A stretch of 64,000 nt of DNA from Volvox africanus (GCA_030268105.1 BSDZ01000080.1:186001-250000), one strand, 5' to 3'. Shown: positions 48,785 to 61,309, counted from the first letter of the stretch. Notes: generated by a model not told the origin, from the sequence alone. Numbers and translations are program-made.

Positions 48785-50351
48785 TGCAAGGCCCGTCGTA
48801 TTGTGCCTCATTGCAGAATGGTATAGATGGTGCCGCGGTGCTACATGGTCCGGAGCACGAGGTCGGTCCCCCTGTGGCGGCACCCCTTGAGGCGGCGGAG
48901 GAACCGGAAGACCAGCAACTGCTCTCAGAAGGGGGGGTGCTGCGTGGGTCAAGACCTCACGTCACCTCTGACGGAGGCGAGGAAGCGCCGGTCATCGGAT
49001 CCACCGATGCCACCGGCGGCGCCGTCGCCGTCGGTGTCAGCGTCGTTGGTGTCGTTCGTGTTACATCAGTCATTTCGCCGGCAGTGGCTGCCTCCCTCCC
49101 TGGACCCCAGCTCCGGAACCAGGGCTCGAGGCCGACCACTGAAGGTGGTCTGTTCGCGGGCCAGATGGCGGCGCTGCGGCGGATACCCCCAGCGCCAGTG
49201 GTGGCGTTGATGGTTGCGTGGGGGATATACTTTGGGCTTCAGGTCAGTTGTCGGTGGTTGTTGTTGGTTGGAGATGTGCGTGACGTCGTCTCCCACCATT
49301 GTATTGATGCTGCTGAAGTGCCCAAGGTGTGATGAGCCCCGCATGCATTCTGTCAATAAGATCTATGTGGTATGCGAGTGGGCGCCACTGATGATATGGT
49401 TTCACCGTCCATTTCTGATTCGTGATCTGCTGTTCACATGTTGTTGTTGTTGTGTTGGGTTCATATGATGCGCAATCGTCGTTGATGACGTTGCGAAAAC
49501 ACACACATACACACCCGAACGCTCATCTTTTTATCTCCCCCTTCCTCCCCCCCACCCACCCCAGTTTCTCCGAAGCCGCGTCCCCCGCTGCTCTCCCCTC
49601 TGGTGGGCCCTGGTAGGGGGCCAGGCGCTCGGTATGGCCGGACTCAGCGTGGGGGCCCTGCTGGTGGCGGCGACGCCAGCTGCCGCCGCCCTAACCGCCT
49701 CCGCCTCCGTCGCTGCCAGGATGACACTGCATAAAAACGCCGGCGCCGCGGCGGCAGTGGCGGCGTCACTGTCCTCAGCCAACTCCCCTTTACCTCGTGA
49801 CTGGCCAAGTCAGCAGCTGGCGGTGGTGCTGAGGGCCCCGGTGGCGGTGTTGGCGGCGACCTGTGCGGCAGGGCTGGCTGGGGGCTTACTTGGCTTGGGT
49901 GGCGGCATGGTGATGGGGCCGCTGCTGCTGCATCTTGGTCTGCACCCACAGGTGCGTCTGGGGGTGCGGGTGGTTGGGAGAACAGGATATTGCCAAAGGC
50001 CCCCAACACCCTCTTCATGCCATTCAGGTGACCGCTGCCACCAGTGGCGCCATGGTGCTGTTCTCCTCCTCCGCGGCCCTGGCGCAGTTCGCTCTCATGG
50101 GCCGGTTGAACACCGCCTACGCGCTCGTCTTCGGAGCCGCCAGCGCAGCTGCGAGTGTGGTTGGCAGTCAGCTGCTCAGCAGGGCAGTGCGACGCAGCGG
50201 GCGGCCGAGTGTGGTGGTGCTGGCGCTGTCGGTGGTGCTGGCGAGCGGGGCGGCGTGCGTGGCGGCATCCGGGTTACGGACGGCGCTGGGGGAGGGCGGA
50301 GGAGGCGGCGGGGGGCCGGGGGGACTGGCGGCGCTGTGTGGGGGGCGGTAG
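45747..50351 (+). CDS. Sulfite exporter TauE/SafE family permease with giant insert, 1,150 aa
   Basis: Seven exons: 45747-45828, 45974-46048, 46227-46394, 46529-46620, 46918-49242, 49565-49951, 50028-50351 (TAG); all phases agree. The N-terminal half has the family motif GVGGGAIFIPLLNVLVGF followed by NLKSSTSLSQACI, then TAILTP/LVAILTPILLMGVGI and LLLGLLLLLLALLIGQ. The second half repeats the pattern: VVALMVAWGIYFGLQ, then GLAGGLLGLGGGMVMGPLLL, TSGAMVLFSSSAALAQF and VVVLALSVVLASGAA. This two-fold pseudo-symmetry is typical of TauE/SafE anion exporters (sulfite, sulfoacetate and related organic anions). Exon 5 alone encodes 775 residues, of which ~720 (about residues 170-890) form a hydrophilic Ala/Gly/Pro/Asp-rich loop between the two halves, far longer than in plant or bacterial members. 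The long exon is open in one frame throughout. Substrate and membrane are not predictable from sequence. Confidence 0.95.
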
Positions 50352-51420
50352 CACAGTGAAGTAGTTGCGTGTAGCTTACGGTGATTGCAATAGCAAAAAG
50401 CGGCAGGCAGCATCAGGAAGGCAATAGGCCTTGTTGTTGAGAGGAAGTCAGGAAGGAAACGAGGTATAGCGGAGTGTTAACCAAGACGTCGTGTTATCGT
50501 GTTTGTTATAATGTGTACGGAGCGGTTTGTAGCGTTTGCAGATTCCGTTGGTAGTTAGGCCCGTCATAACATCAGAGAATTGTATTCGAACAGAAACGAT
50601 GAGGTAGCTTGTTACATTACGAGACTCAAAAGTCGAAAGAAACTTTGTTTGCGAACAGAATCCAAATTCAAAAATGAAAGTCTATAAAGTACAATATCGG
50701 GGGATCTTCTCTGTTTCTCATGCCCCTGGTTAGCCCCCCTTCTTTTCACACACCCCGCCGTAACTCTACCTGCCCCTGGAGCTCTGAGAACTGTGAGGGG
50801 AACTTAGGCCCGTGCTCGGAGCGTGCGACCTATCGGTTCAGCAGGGGCTTCATGTGAGCTCCGGGGGATTCGAACCCGGGAGCGAATGAAATGGATGAAA
50901 CTGGAAACCGCAATTTATGCGAGTATTTTTTGAGGGCCTTATATCTTACATCCCACGTACTCAACGCCACTCCTCCCTCGGATCGCATCTCCCTGATCTG
51001 TCTACTGAGGGGCCTTATTAGCCGGTGCAGTGTCATCCGAATCTGACCTACCCCCCCTTCAAGAACGCCGCTAACAACCCCCCAAAGGATCCAACGTTCT
51101 CAAACAGACCACCGACTCCAGAAGTGAGCTACGCTGAAACCAACGCGAAAAAAATCGATCCAGATCCACAAAAAACGACTCAGCCCCGCCGCATGGCTTG
51201 GTGCCGGACACGTGGCACTGGGTCAGTTCTTTTCGTCCGACGCAGATACCCCCCCCCCTCTCCCCCTCCGCTCCCCTCCCCTCCTCATGCGGACAGTGCT
51301 GCTCCTCCCAGACCCCCGGGCCCCACCCGGTATATGCGAAGATGGGGCAGGGGGTACAGTGTTCTTACTCTTCTCCATGACCGCCGGTTGAGTCACTTAC
51401 AGTTGATTCAGTTATTTCGG
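50352..51420. other. Region between convergent TauE and VWA genes
   Basis: Mostly the two 3' UTRs. A minus-strand open frame 51036-50830 ends in SFAPGFESPGAHMKPLLNR; I do not assign it. The segment 50862-50883 resembles a tRNA T-ar​m sequence but no tRNA can be folded around it. Confidence 0.5.
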
Positions 51421-54400
51421 TTAGTGGTACATGTAATCATTTCCTCCAGGCACTGCCGTCCAGCTCTTGAACACGTGGACGTCCGTACACAACTTCCTCA
51501 TGGCCTCCGTCACGTGGCTCGACACGAGCAGACCGTGCACCTCCAAACCCATCTCGGTGTGCGCCTGGGAGATGGCCTTCGTGGCGGGGAGGGTGGCGGG
51601 CGGGGAACAGAGCCGCCGCCGGTTATCAGATTTGCCGCCAATAAGGTGATACGACGGTGAGATTCATGACGACTCGCCGTACATACCTGAATGATTTTTT
51701 CGTCCGGGTTGGGGATCTCTCCATCAGTGACCATCAAGATATCCGCCTGAGACCATTCCTTCTGTGTACGGCACATGAGAAAAGCGGGTAGAGGGAGATT
51801 CAGCTGCTCCGGTGTTACTAATTTGGTCGACCTTCCCCCTTTCACGAACCCGCCCCCACCCAACACCCAACACCCAACACCCCGCCACTGAACCTCTGCT
51901 TACTGCACCGTGCATGAGAACCTACTGACCTGCGCCAGTCGCTCCAGACTCAGCTTCAGAGGCGCGTCCACATCCGTACCGCCCATGAAGGAGCAGGAGA
52001 GGAAGGCCAGCAATGAGTCCAGGGAGTCCAAGTCCACACTGAGCTGCAACTCCTGAACCTCATCTGGCGGAGGGAGAGGGGGGCGAGGGAGGGAGGGTAA
52101 AAAATGCGGGTGGGGGTTGGTGGTTGGAGGTAAATCGAATAAAACGAATATTGAATGCTGATACCGAAGAAACGAGGACTAACCACCGTGAGGGTGGAGG
52201 ATGATGGACGACGTCAGTTGACAGTTAGAGCGATACACAGGCGTGGGGTCAGAAGGAACGCGACGAAGGGAGGCAATGAAAATGCAGAAAAGTGGGGTGT
52301 GGGGGTGTGCAAAGAGATTTGACACGAACACATATAATCCGTGCAGACTGATCTCACTCGGGGTGGGGGCCAGGAGAGCTTCAGTGGGGTTACGCGTGTG
52401 TGTATTTACGGGGGGATACGGCAAAACATCGGGCCAATAAGAAGGAACAGGGATCCTCTCACGGCGTAGGGCGGGGTGAGGTTGAGGGGTTAGCTGCGAG
52501 GGCGACTCTGCGACCCCCGCGCTTCCCAAAATAACCACCTTCATGGTCTCACACACTGCACCTACGCACTTCACACACTTACTTGGTCCGGAGAACGCAT
52601 ACAGGTAACAGGCCCGCCGCTGCCGGTGCGCCCCTCTCAGGCACTCGAGTGCCAGCGCCTTCGCCACCGTCTCCCTCGCCCCGCGCATGGAGCCGGACGT
52701 ATCCAGGCACAGGATGATAGGGCCCAACTCGGCAGCGGGGCGGATCTCCATGCGGCTGGTCACACATGCTGGCTCGTCATCCAACCAACCTAATGGGTGA
52801 TTCCGGGGAGCGGGGGAAGGGGACGGGGTAAGGTCGTGGGGGGCAGGGAGGGGTGGGCTGGAGATTGGGTTTCTACCCAAGTACCCAGAAGTCTAGGGTT
52901 TTAGACAGGTGCATCACGTTGCCTTGAAAAGCAAGTCGATGAGGTTACGGAGTACGACTTACCCGTCCTGTCGTAACTGAGCAGCATTCGCTCGGCCCTC
53001 CGCACACGGTGGAGTGCGCGAGCGGCGTGCGATCCAGGGAGGTAGTACTCCTGCGGGGATCAGTAGGAGCGAGGAGGAGAAGAGGAGGGGAGGGGGGAAG
53101 GACGGTGTATATGTTTGCCGTACATGTACGAGCCAGAAATTAGAAGATGACGTGACAGGAGCTGAGAGGAACGGAGCGGGTGGGTCCCAGTGAGGTTGCC
53201 TGTGCGTTTGCCAGCGTGGACGGCGCAACAAAACCATCGCTCGTCATCAGTGTAACTCCCGTCGTATAACTGATTTGCCGTACCTCCAAATCGAATTCGC
53301 CACTGCTGACGGAGACATCCACCGGAATATGCGGCTCGTGACGCAAGGACGCTGAGGTGCCGTCGGCGGAAGACATTACCATGGCGGTGCCGCCGCCGCT
53401 GGCGCTGGCGGTGGCGGGAGTAGACCCGATCGACGATGGCATTGCAGCGGCGGCGCCACCTCCAGCGCTGCTGGCCACTGGGGTGTTTGTCTTCGCATCC
53501 GCATGGACATGAAGCTGGCCCTGCTTGTCTTTGTAGGACTTACGTGGCCAGCCGTGCGCCAGGAGCGCCATCTCTGAAGGTAACATTCTGCTAAGGTCCC
53601 CCGATCGAGTCAGACCACGAACCTGCAGTGAAAGTGAAGAAACTTAAAAAGATACGTGTATGAGAAAAGGAAACCCTTTGAACTGTCATGTGGGTACGGG
53701 TGAGGTGAGGTGGGGTTGCCGGGGTGCGCCGTTGCGTGTATCTGCGGATGATGTGGGGGGAGATGAGGTGGAGAAGGGGGGGGCAAGGCGGGGGAGATTT
53801 CGGAAGATCACCGACCCATGAGTCTTTTGTTGGATATAAATGCTGATACGGACGTTTCCGGCCGACGGGCAGGGAGGATGAGCGGATGGGCGGGTTTTGC
53901 CGTACCTCCTCCGGCCGCAACGGCGACCGAATGACTCCAGGGGGGTAACCCCGCGCCTCGAGCTCTTCCGGCGCACGACGCAGCGGCCCGCGACCTCCGC
54001 CCCGACCAAGCTGTCGTACTAACTCCCGCAGCTCCGGAACCTTTTCCAGCACCTGCGGCATGTGTAAAATCGGACGAGATGCAGTGGAGGGCAGCAAGTC
54101 ATGCGAACATCAACAGACTCGGAGCGAGAAGGGCAGGCGAGCAACAGGATTGACGGTTATGACTTTTGGTGGTTGTGACAGTTATGGTGGTTGTGGCGTT
54201 CGTTATTGGTTAAAATCATCCCTTGCGTGGCGAAATGCAGTATTTCACACCCAATGTGCCCAACCAACAGCCCGTAGAATCGCACAGAGTATTCCCCCGA
54301 AGTTATCCCCCGAGGGGACTGTCCAGTCCGCAATACACACACAAGCCCCCGCACCTCCCGCAAGGTGGACAGCTCCCTCCAGCCTGTACGGCGCCACACG

Positions 54401-57400
54401 CCCCGGGTTAGGTCGAAGCCCTCGTCGCCGTCCAGAAGCGCTTTCGTAAACACCGTGTGCGCGTGGAGGGTGAGAGGGGGCGAGGGGGCGAGGGGGAAGG
54501 AGGTGCACACTGGCAAGGTCTGAGACTGTACGGGAGATAACCACGACGCGCAGAGAAGAAGGGGAGGGGAAGAGGAGGGGGAGATGAAGGAAGGGGTCTG
54601 CGCCCACCTAAAGGTACAAAGGCATGAGGCACCACCAACATTTGATGAGCGCGCTGAACCTGACACCGTGTGCCCTTAACTTGGGTATTTCCCCCCCCCT
54701 CCAATCCCCCTAAGCTCCAGAACCCGGCACTAACAGCCCCCTCTCCTACCGTTGAGGTCATCAAAGGCCATCTCCCCGGCCTCTAAGTTCTCCATAACCT
54801 GGCTCATATCGGCCTCGAATTGCCGTACAATATCGTCCGCGATCCGCTCCAGCTGCGACTCTAGGGTTTGCTGCTCCTGGGAGGGCTTGGAGCTACAGGA
54901 CGGGACGAGAGTGAAAGGTCGGACGTGAAAGCGAGGGGCGGGTAGGGGCTGTTGGGAAAACACAATGACAGACCGGAATAACGTGGGAGAGGTTTGAGGA
55001 GCGAAGGGGGGATGCACCGGACCTTGCCCCCTTGACCCCTCCGCCTCCCTCTCCCCGAGGACTCGTTGATTGGCTTCCCGGGGCAAGTGGTTGGAAACCC
55101 CCGGTGTTACCGAAATCTAATTTACCAATTTATGGTGGTGGCGTTGGTGGGGGTGGGGGTAGGGGTGCTGGTTAGTGACTTAGGATTTGCAACAGCAGCG
55201 CAGGTTTCATTTGATCTCCGCTTCTGCCCCCTCCCTCCCGACTGATACAAAGGGATGGGAGGCTGTCTGATGAATTGTCGCATGTCAGTGTGTATTGAGG
55301 GGTGGTATTCTCATCTTCCAAACCCTTCCCACGCCCCCCATACACATACGCACACTTACCCTTTGTTTTCACCCTCCAAGTCCTGATGGGGCGACATAGC
55401 CGAGCATACGGCATGTGTACGGCGAAAGTATGTGCGTGAGGTTCCGAAGGGCGTGTTTTGGGGCACCGGGGAGAGGGAATGCGGTTGAAGGGTCTTGCAG
55501 CAGTTATGGCAGTTATGGCGGGGGAATGACAACTTCGGGCGGCGGTGAGGTGGTGAACACCAAAGCTGATGGACAGCGCCGAAACCACGAGAAACACAAA
55601 GACGCACACACACGCATCCCCCGCCCCCGCCCCCGCCCACCTGCATCTTAATTTGCAGCTGAGGTCGATTTCCGTTCTGTTGCAGCTCCTCCTGAGGCAA
55701 CTTCTGTTGCGCCTGCTCGATGGCCTGAGAGGGATAGCGCATTCGGAAGGGTTCAAAGCGGTTGGGGACAAAACCATCTTCCATGATATTTCAGTTTAAT
55801 TTGTTGAGAAATGCGGGTTACGGTCGGCGGGGATGGGTTTCTAGTAACCGTCATGGCAGGTGATGGCAGCGTCGATTGGCTGTGTCATATGAAGTACATG
55901 AACCCCCTCCCCCTCCCCCTCACCCCCCTTAACCCGCCACCAGCCACCTGCTGCATCATCTTCTGGAGCTCCTCCTCACTGATTTCCTGCGGAAATTGTA
56001 CGAGGCACAAAGAAGAAGCACCACGCATCGTATCATACCACATTACATCACCGGTGTACGGGCATGTGTCGTTTACATGTTCCACCTTATGCGATAATAC
56101 CCACCACGCCCCCCGCCCCTTCCCCTCCAAGCCCCCCGCCCCATTCCCCGGGGAAATCTCTCCATCATGCCCACCTCCCATAGCCCCGGGTCTCAGCCAC
56201 CTGCTGCATCGGCGAGGGTTGGTTGGGCGGCGGTTGCTGTTGCTCCGAAGCCGCCCCTCCCGCCGCAGACGCCATCTGCGACTCCGTCTGTTGCTGCTGC
56301 TGCTGGTCCTGCTCCTGTCCCTGGTTGGGTTGTGGCATCTGCTGCTGCTGCTGCCTCTGCTGCTGTTGCTGCTGCTGCTGCTGTTCAGCCGCCGCCAGCT
56401 TCTCTTCAAATTCCTGGATGTAGGTGTGCAAACGCGGGGGGGGGGAGTGAGGACAAGAGGGCGTAGGCGGCCGGGCAGTAGGCGGCCGGGTAGGGGTGTA
56501 ACGGTTGTTAGGTAGGGTGGTGACGGAGCCGGTGATGGGAGTCATCGACTGTTCGCGGGGAACTTCCCTAGGGGGTCTGCGTTTGCACAAGAAAACGAAG
56601 AACCGGCAGCATGCGTGTGCGTGTTTGTTTTCTTTATGTCTATGCGAAGCTTGTGGCAAAGAGAGCTGCACCGGCAGAGCAGGATCAGAAAGGAAAAGGG
56701 TGCGCCAGGGCCCTCACCCCGTGAATGTTTTACATCCCCCCTCGCCGCCCTCCACTCTCCGGGAGACAAGGAATCCGATCATTTGCGAAACTTACGAATG
56801 CCAGACTGAGCATTTGCTTGATGAGCGTGTCCAGTACGGCAGGGTAGCGCCGGGTGAAACGGGGCATCTCCAGGTTTCGGAGCGCTTCCTGCATGTGGAG
56901 CGTGAAAGGGCGACACCGGCGTCCTCGTGACGAGCAGGCCAGGCCCCGGTTGTTGGTGGCGGATATTGAACAGGGGACCTTCTGGGTGTCTGTGCGCGAT
57001 ATATGTTTCTAAATGTCCCAGCCACAATCCTAGTTATCTGTTTTAGACCGGCAAGCAGACCCACGGGCCCACTTACCGCGAACTTGCTCCGAAACGGCTC
57101 CTGCGGCCACTCGATTTGATCCATCCTGGGCAGTGTGCTGCGGCGAGTGAGGGGGCGGGGTTACGGCGGGAAGGGATGGGAGCATTGCAGGACCTGCGAA
57201 GTCAAGGTTTGGAATCCGGTACCAGATTTGGAGATCCAAATCCGGACTGCAAACTCGGCGAGGAATGGACCCACAGCGGCGAAAGAGCCTTTGCTGTGAC
57301 GAGGCCCAGGACGATGACCCGATGAGGTCTCAGGCGCCCTTGGCAGCAGAGGGGGGGTACCCAATGTCCAGCACAGGGCTGTATTAGCGCCGCACACGCG

Positions 57401-58288
57401 GCCGGACCCCCCTCCCCCGGGAGTTCCCGCTCTGGATCCCGCACTGAATCCCGCTCTGGATCCCGCTCTGGATCCGCTCTGGATCCCCCTCTGGGGCCTT
57501 CAGTTTCCGGTTTTCCCCTGTCCGTTCACTTCCCTCATACAGCCGCAATCCACGGCCCAACGCCCTCCCCCTGACGCTATCAGCCCCTCCTCCCACCCTT
57601 TCTGCAGGGCCAACTTCCACGTCGCCAGGTCATCCGCGCGCGTGCGCAAGTCCATCATCCCCCGGGTGCCGGGCAGCTCAACTAGCGAGTTGAGCATCAT
57701 CTCGCTGAGGCGCGCGCGGTTGGACCAGGCGGGCCCCATCAGCCTGGGCGAAGGGCCAGGGGAAACGCGCGCGCGCGTGTGTGTATGTGTGTTTCGTGGG
57801 TGGAAGGGAAGACGGGAGCGAGGGGAAAAGGTGGCAAACGGGGGTGCAGGCGGATTATTCGGTCACAAGAAGCTGCAGGGAGGGGCCAAAGGTAGGGAGG
57901 TGGAAATTTAAAATCCGTGGGGATGGGGGAGCGTGTCAGGGTTTGGGGGGAACAAATACAATGTTATCGGTTTGTAGCGGGGCGGGAAGGCATGTATGTA
58001 AAACCAGCAGTTGGGGTGGACGGCAGAGCGTCTGGCTTACTCGAATGAAAAGGAGGACCCTTTATCTCCATCAGCAGCGCGCGCAGCGACACATGTGCGC
58101 TTGTTGTTATGGAGCCGGTGAGTCACAGTGTGCGAGCTAGGACCGCGCATCACGCTAGGCAAGCAATGGGATGGATGGACGAAGACGCGGGGACTTGCTG
58201 CAGCTGGGCATCTTGGTGCCAGTGTCTGTTCATGATGGGAGCTGAGAAGACCACATCGGCCGTGGCCATGGCCAGGAAGGGTGTTCAT
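51421..58288 (-). CDS. Chloroplast-targeted VWA/CoxE-domain (ViaA-like) protein, 745 aa
   Basis: Sixteen exons: 58288-58041, 57743-57576, 57125-57077, 56888-56796, 56413-56201, 55986-55948, 55724-55641, 54876-54750, 54440-54355, 54052-53906, 53622-53284, 53050-52963, 52789-52583, 52063-51930, 51746-51687, 51576-51421 (TAA); every phase agrees. The first exon is Arg/Ser/Pro-rich and nearly acid-free up to TCVAARAADGDKG, a convincing chloroplast transit peptide. Next comes a helical region (ALRNLEMPRFTRRYPAVLD, a Gln-rich coiled stretch, LERIADDIVRQFEADMSQVM), then the ViaA-like core VLEKVPELRELVRQLGRGGG and LRPEEVRGLTRSGDLSRMLP. The C-terminal VWA domain has a complete MIDAS: DTSGSM (~residues 545-550), GGTDVDAPL, and MVTDGE. 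ViaA works with the MoxR AAA+ ATPase RavA; related CoxE proteins act in metal-cofactor maturation. No AAA+ partner gene is in this window. Role in plastid complex assembly is inferred. Confidence 0.92.
52135..52217 (+). repeat. Dispersed intronic repeat, copy B
   Basis: Partner of 9523-9605 (~90% identical over ~83 bp), in the VWA-gene intron between exons 52789-52583 and 52063-51930, antisense to the gene as in copy A. Confidence 0.85.
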
Positions 58289-58654
58289 GGCAACAGAAGC
58301 ACAATTACGTCGAGGCTAAATCTCAAGCAAGCAGCCCCATTCACACATCCAAAGCCATCAGGAAATGATCCAATATGTGATAGGTCTATGAGAAACGTTT
58401 ATATAACGGAAATGCTGAATACATGTTTACCTTCGCCTGGTCAGGGCTAATCTGTATTTTACGACATGTTTTGCCGTGAACCTACTAGCAGCCTAACTTG
58501 TTGGAACAATTACGATTGGCACATAACTTAAAGGAAGATCTTCGGCTCATTTCCGCTGATAGCATTTGCAGCTTTGCTGTTGAACTGAGAATTAAATATA
58601 AAGAGTATTGAACTTTTCGGTCGCATGACTGTATAACTTTTTATAGACCCTATA
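58289..58654. promoter_or_regulatory. Putative bidirectional promoter (VWA and SPF27 genes)
   Basis: 366 bp between divergent start codons. An AT-rich TATA-like stretch attaaatataaag lies at 58591-58603, about 55 bp before the SPF27 ATG. Otherwise inferred from geometry. Confidence 0.5.
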
Positions 58655-60508
58655 ATGGCATCTAAACGCCCACTGACCCTTGAGTACACGGCCGAGGGCG
58701 CTGCAAAGTTTTTAAGGGCAAATGAGTCCGTGATAGACGCGTTGCCTTACGTCGATAATGTACCACCTGAGCTCAGACCAGTCGTGGACTCTTTAATTGA
58801 AGAGGAGAAGCGAAAGAGCATCAAGCTGCCCAGTGACTATCTCCGTGAACTGCCGCCCGTGCGCGCGCCGCATTTCGATGAGCACCCAGTTCTCAAGACG
58901 GAGTACGAACGGTGCGGGAAAGATGGTTTCGTGATTTTTGGAAAAGTAATGAATGGCGTGTCTGGTAACTATGCACCCTGCGCCTGCGGCTAACGAATAT
59001 GCACCCGGGACTTGCACATTGCAGGGTGCGATCCAAGGAGGCGATGAAGCCCCTTGACACGACGCGGTACAGACTTGACCCCCCTCCTCAGAACAGGAGG
59101 GGTGATGTAAACGCCTGGCGGGAAGCGCTGAACAACGCACACAGCCAGTTGGAGCATCAGCATCTGCGCATCCTCAACCAAGAGCTGCTGCTCAAACATG
59201 GAGATAAGGCTTGGCGCGCTCAAGTGCAGCTAAATGAGGCTTCCGTCAAGTCCCTTGAACAGCAGCTGGCGGCCATAAAGAAGGAGACGGATCAGCTCAA
59301 CCGCGAGCGCAAGCTGCAGCAGCACGCCGCGGGTAAATACGGCGGGTTGTTCCGGGTTTCGAGCCATAGTGGCGGCGTGGCTGTAGCAGCGGCGGCTTAT
59401 GTTCTTGTTATCATCATCAGTACCTTCTTTGTAACCAAGAAGTAGCTACGGGTCATCTCCCTTTCCCCCCTCCCTCCTCCCCCTTTCTCTCTTACACACA
59501 CCCACACCGAGATGCTCGTGTGTCCTCCCTCACCCTCTGCGTTTTCCCGCATCCCATCCGGTCATGTTCGCCAGGTGCCGAGCTGTCCAAGCTCGAACGC
59601 CAGTACCTGGCACAAGTACGCAAAAACTGGGCTATTGAGCGGGCATGCATGGGGCTGGAGGAGCAGGTGGAGGCGGCGGAGGGGAAGCTGCAGCGGCGGA
59701 TCCAGGCGATTGTGGCCCCGGTGGGTGAGAGGAGTGGGTGAGGGAGGGGGCCTGAGGGAGGACTTACGTATACGTATATGTGGGAGTCGTAATGCGTCCG
59801 CTGCGAATAGGGCGGGGCAGGGCCTCTGGAGGGGAGGTCGGGGCCGGGTAGTAGCTTCCTGGGCTGCCTCGGTCCAGGTTGGGTTTGCATCGGGCTCAAA
59901 CTTCGTAATCGGGACGGATTTTTAGGTAGGCAGGTAGGTACGTAGTGATACTGATAGTACCGATTTTACACGTAGGTGTGATACCACTGAGCCACCACTC
60001 TCGTGGGGGGATGTGGGGGCGGATGGGGTTCAGGCGGGAAGACCAGTGAGCGATGACGCGGTGACGGCACCGTGCTGCCTCCTACTTGACGGGGTCCCTC
60101 ACGACGCACACATCCTAACAGAGCACGGAGCCGGAGCCGGCGGGCAATGGGGTAGCACTGGCGGCCGAGGGGCCCTCGGATGCGGCGGTAGAGGCCGTGA
60201 CGGACGGCCCCGCTGCTGACCCGGCGTTGGTCGGCGAGGCCGGTTCTGAGACCCATAAGGCCCGCGAGGAAGCAGCGGAACCTGAAGCGCAAACACCAAA
60301 CGACGCAGAAGCGAATGGGAACTCGGACATGACACCCGTGGAGGTGGAGGAGAACGGGTCAGGGGCGCCTGGGGAAGGGGAGGGGGGAGGGGCGCCTGGG
60401 GAAGGGAGGGCGGAGGCGGGGATGGAGCCGCCGAAGTCAAATGGGGAGATAGCTGCACAAGAGGCGGGCGGGGTGGGTGAAGGAGGAGAGGTCAGTGAGC
60501 AGTCTTGA
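58655..60508 (+). CDS. SPF27: Pre-mRNA-splicing factor SPF27 / MOS4 / BCAS2 homologue
   Basis: Exons: 58655-58911, 59025-59332, 59575-59720, 60122-60508; phases agree. The N-terminal part matches plant MOS4 and human BCAS2: VIDALPYVDNVPPELRPVVD, then KLPSDYLRELPPVRAPHFDEHP and LKTEYERVRSKEAMKPLDTT across the first junction. A coiled coil follows (AWREALNNAHSQLEHQHLRI, LEQQLAAIKKETDQLNRERK, LSKLERQYLAQVRKNWAIE). SPF27 is a core subunit of the NineTeen (Prp19/CDC5L) complex needed for spliceosome activation. The usual protein ends near residue ~240; exon 60122-60508 adds an acidic Glu/Gly/Ala-rich tail (~128 residues). If the intron after 59720 is retained, a stop (VGERSG*) gives a standard-length protein. 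A further exon is possible: donor-like gtcagt at 60490 and an open segment 60606-60749 (LRTIPDEQPFYFWTEGSD). Confidence 0.9.
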
Positions 60509-61283
60509 AAGACCCGCCATGGACACCTGTGTATACACTGTGTGCATGTGTATGAGGGGGGGGGGCAGGGTTAGAAGTCATGGACCTTCGGCACTGCGTT
60601 GGCAGCTGCGGACTATACCTGACGAGCAACCGTTTTACTTTTGGACTGAAGGCTCGGATGCTACGGACTTAGAAAGTGCGCACGGGCGGACGAAGTACGA
60701 GCCGATGGCAGCGCTTTGGGAGGTACTGGGGAGCATTCAGCCTCCTCAGGTATCCAAAATTGTGTTAACGATTTGGTGCTGTGTCACTCTGGGTTCGCTT
60801 GGACGACTATGAGGGGCTCTCGGGGATGACGTACAGTCTGATGCGATGTGATATGGTGTGAGCGCATCGGACCTCGTCCTGGTGCACCCTATGCAATTGC
60901 TACTAAAACTGCCGTCAGGCACAGCCGATTTTTTATGCACTGCTCTCCCCTGATGTACGGAATCGACACATACACAACTAACCAAGGATCTCCTCGTGAA
61001 TTTGGAAAGGGTGGGTAGGCGAGAGGGGGGAGGTCAGGGGAAAGGAACACAGCTGCAGAGTCTGTGAATGAGATGGCAGAAAGGGGATGGGAAGCCAAAG
61101 GCGGTGGTACGAGGGGCGGCGCTGGGACCGATGGGCCGGTTAAGTGGGTTGGGTGTGGTCGGAAATTGTCAGGATGCATGGATGCGTCCAGCTACTCGGT
61201 GATTGCACCGTCAACGCTTTTCAATTCCCATCATGGTGCCAACCCTTCTTAACATCAACCTCACAGAACGGTAGCCGCACGGC

Positions 61284-61309
61284 TATCTGATCTGATCTGA
61301 TCTGATCTG
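61284..61309. repeat. (GATCT)n repeat
   Basis: Five consecutive GATCT units. Confidence 0.9.

Noticed and set aside
48311..48952. 213-aa minus-strand open frame
   Set aside because: Antisense shadow of the long TauE exon 5.
50862..50883. tRNA T-arm-like sequence (ggattcgaacccggg)
   Set aside because: The stem does not pair properly on either strand and no D-arm, anticodon arm or acceptor stem can be found at the right distances.
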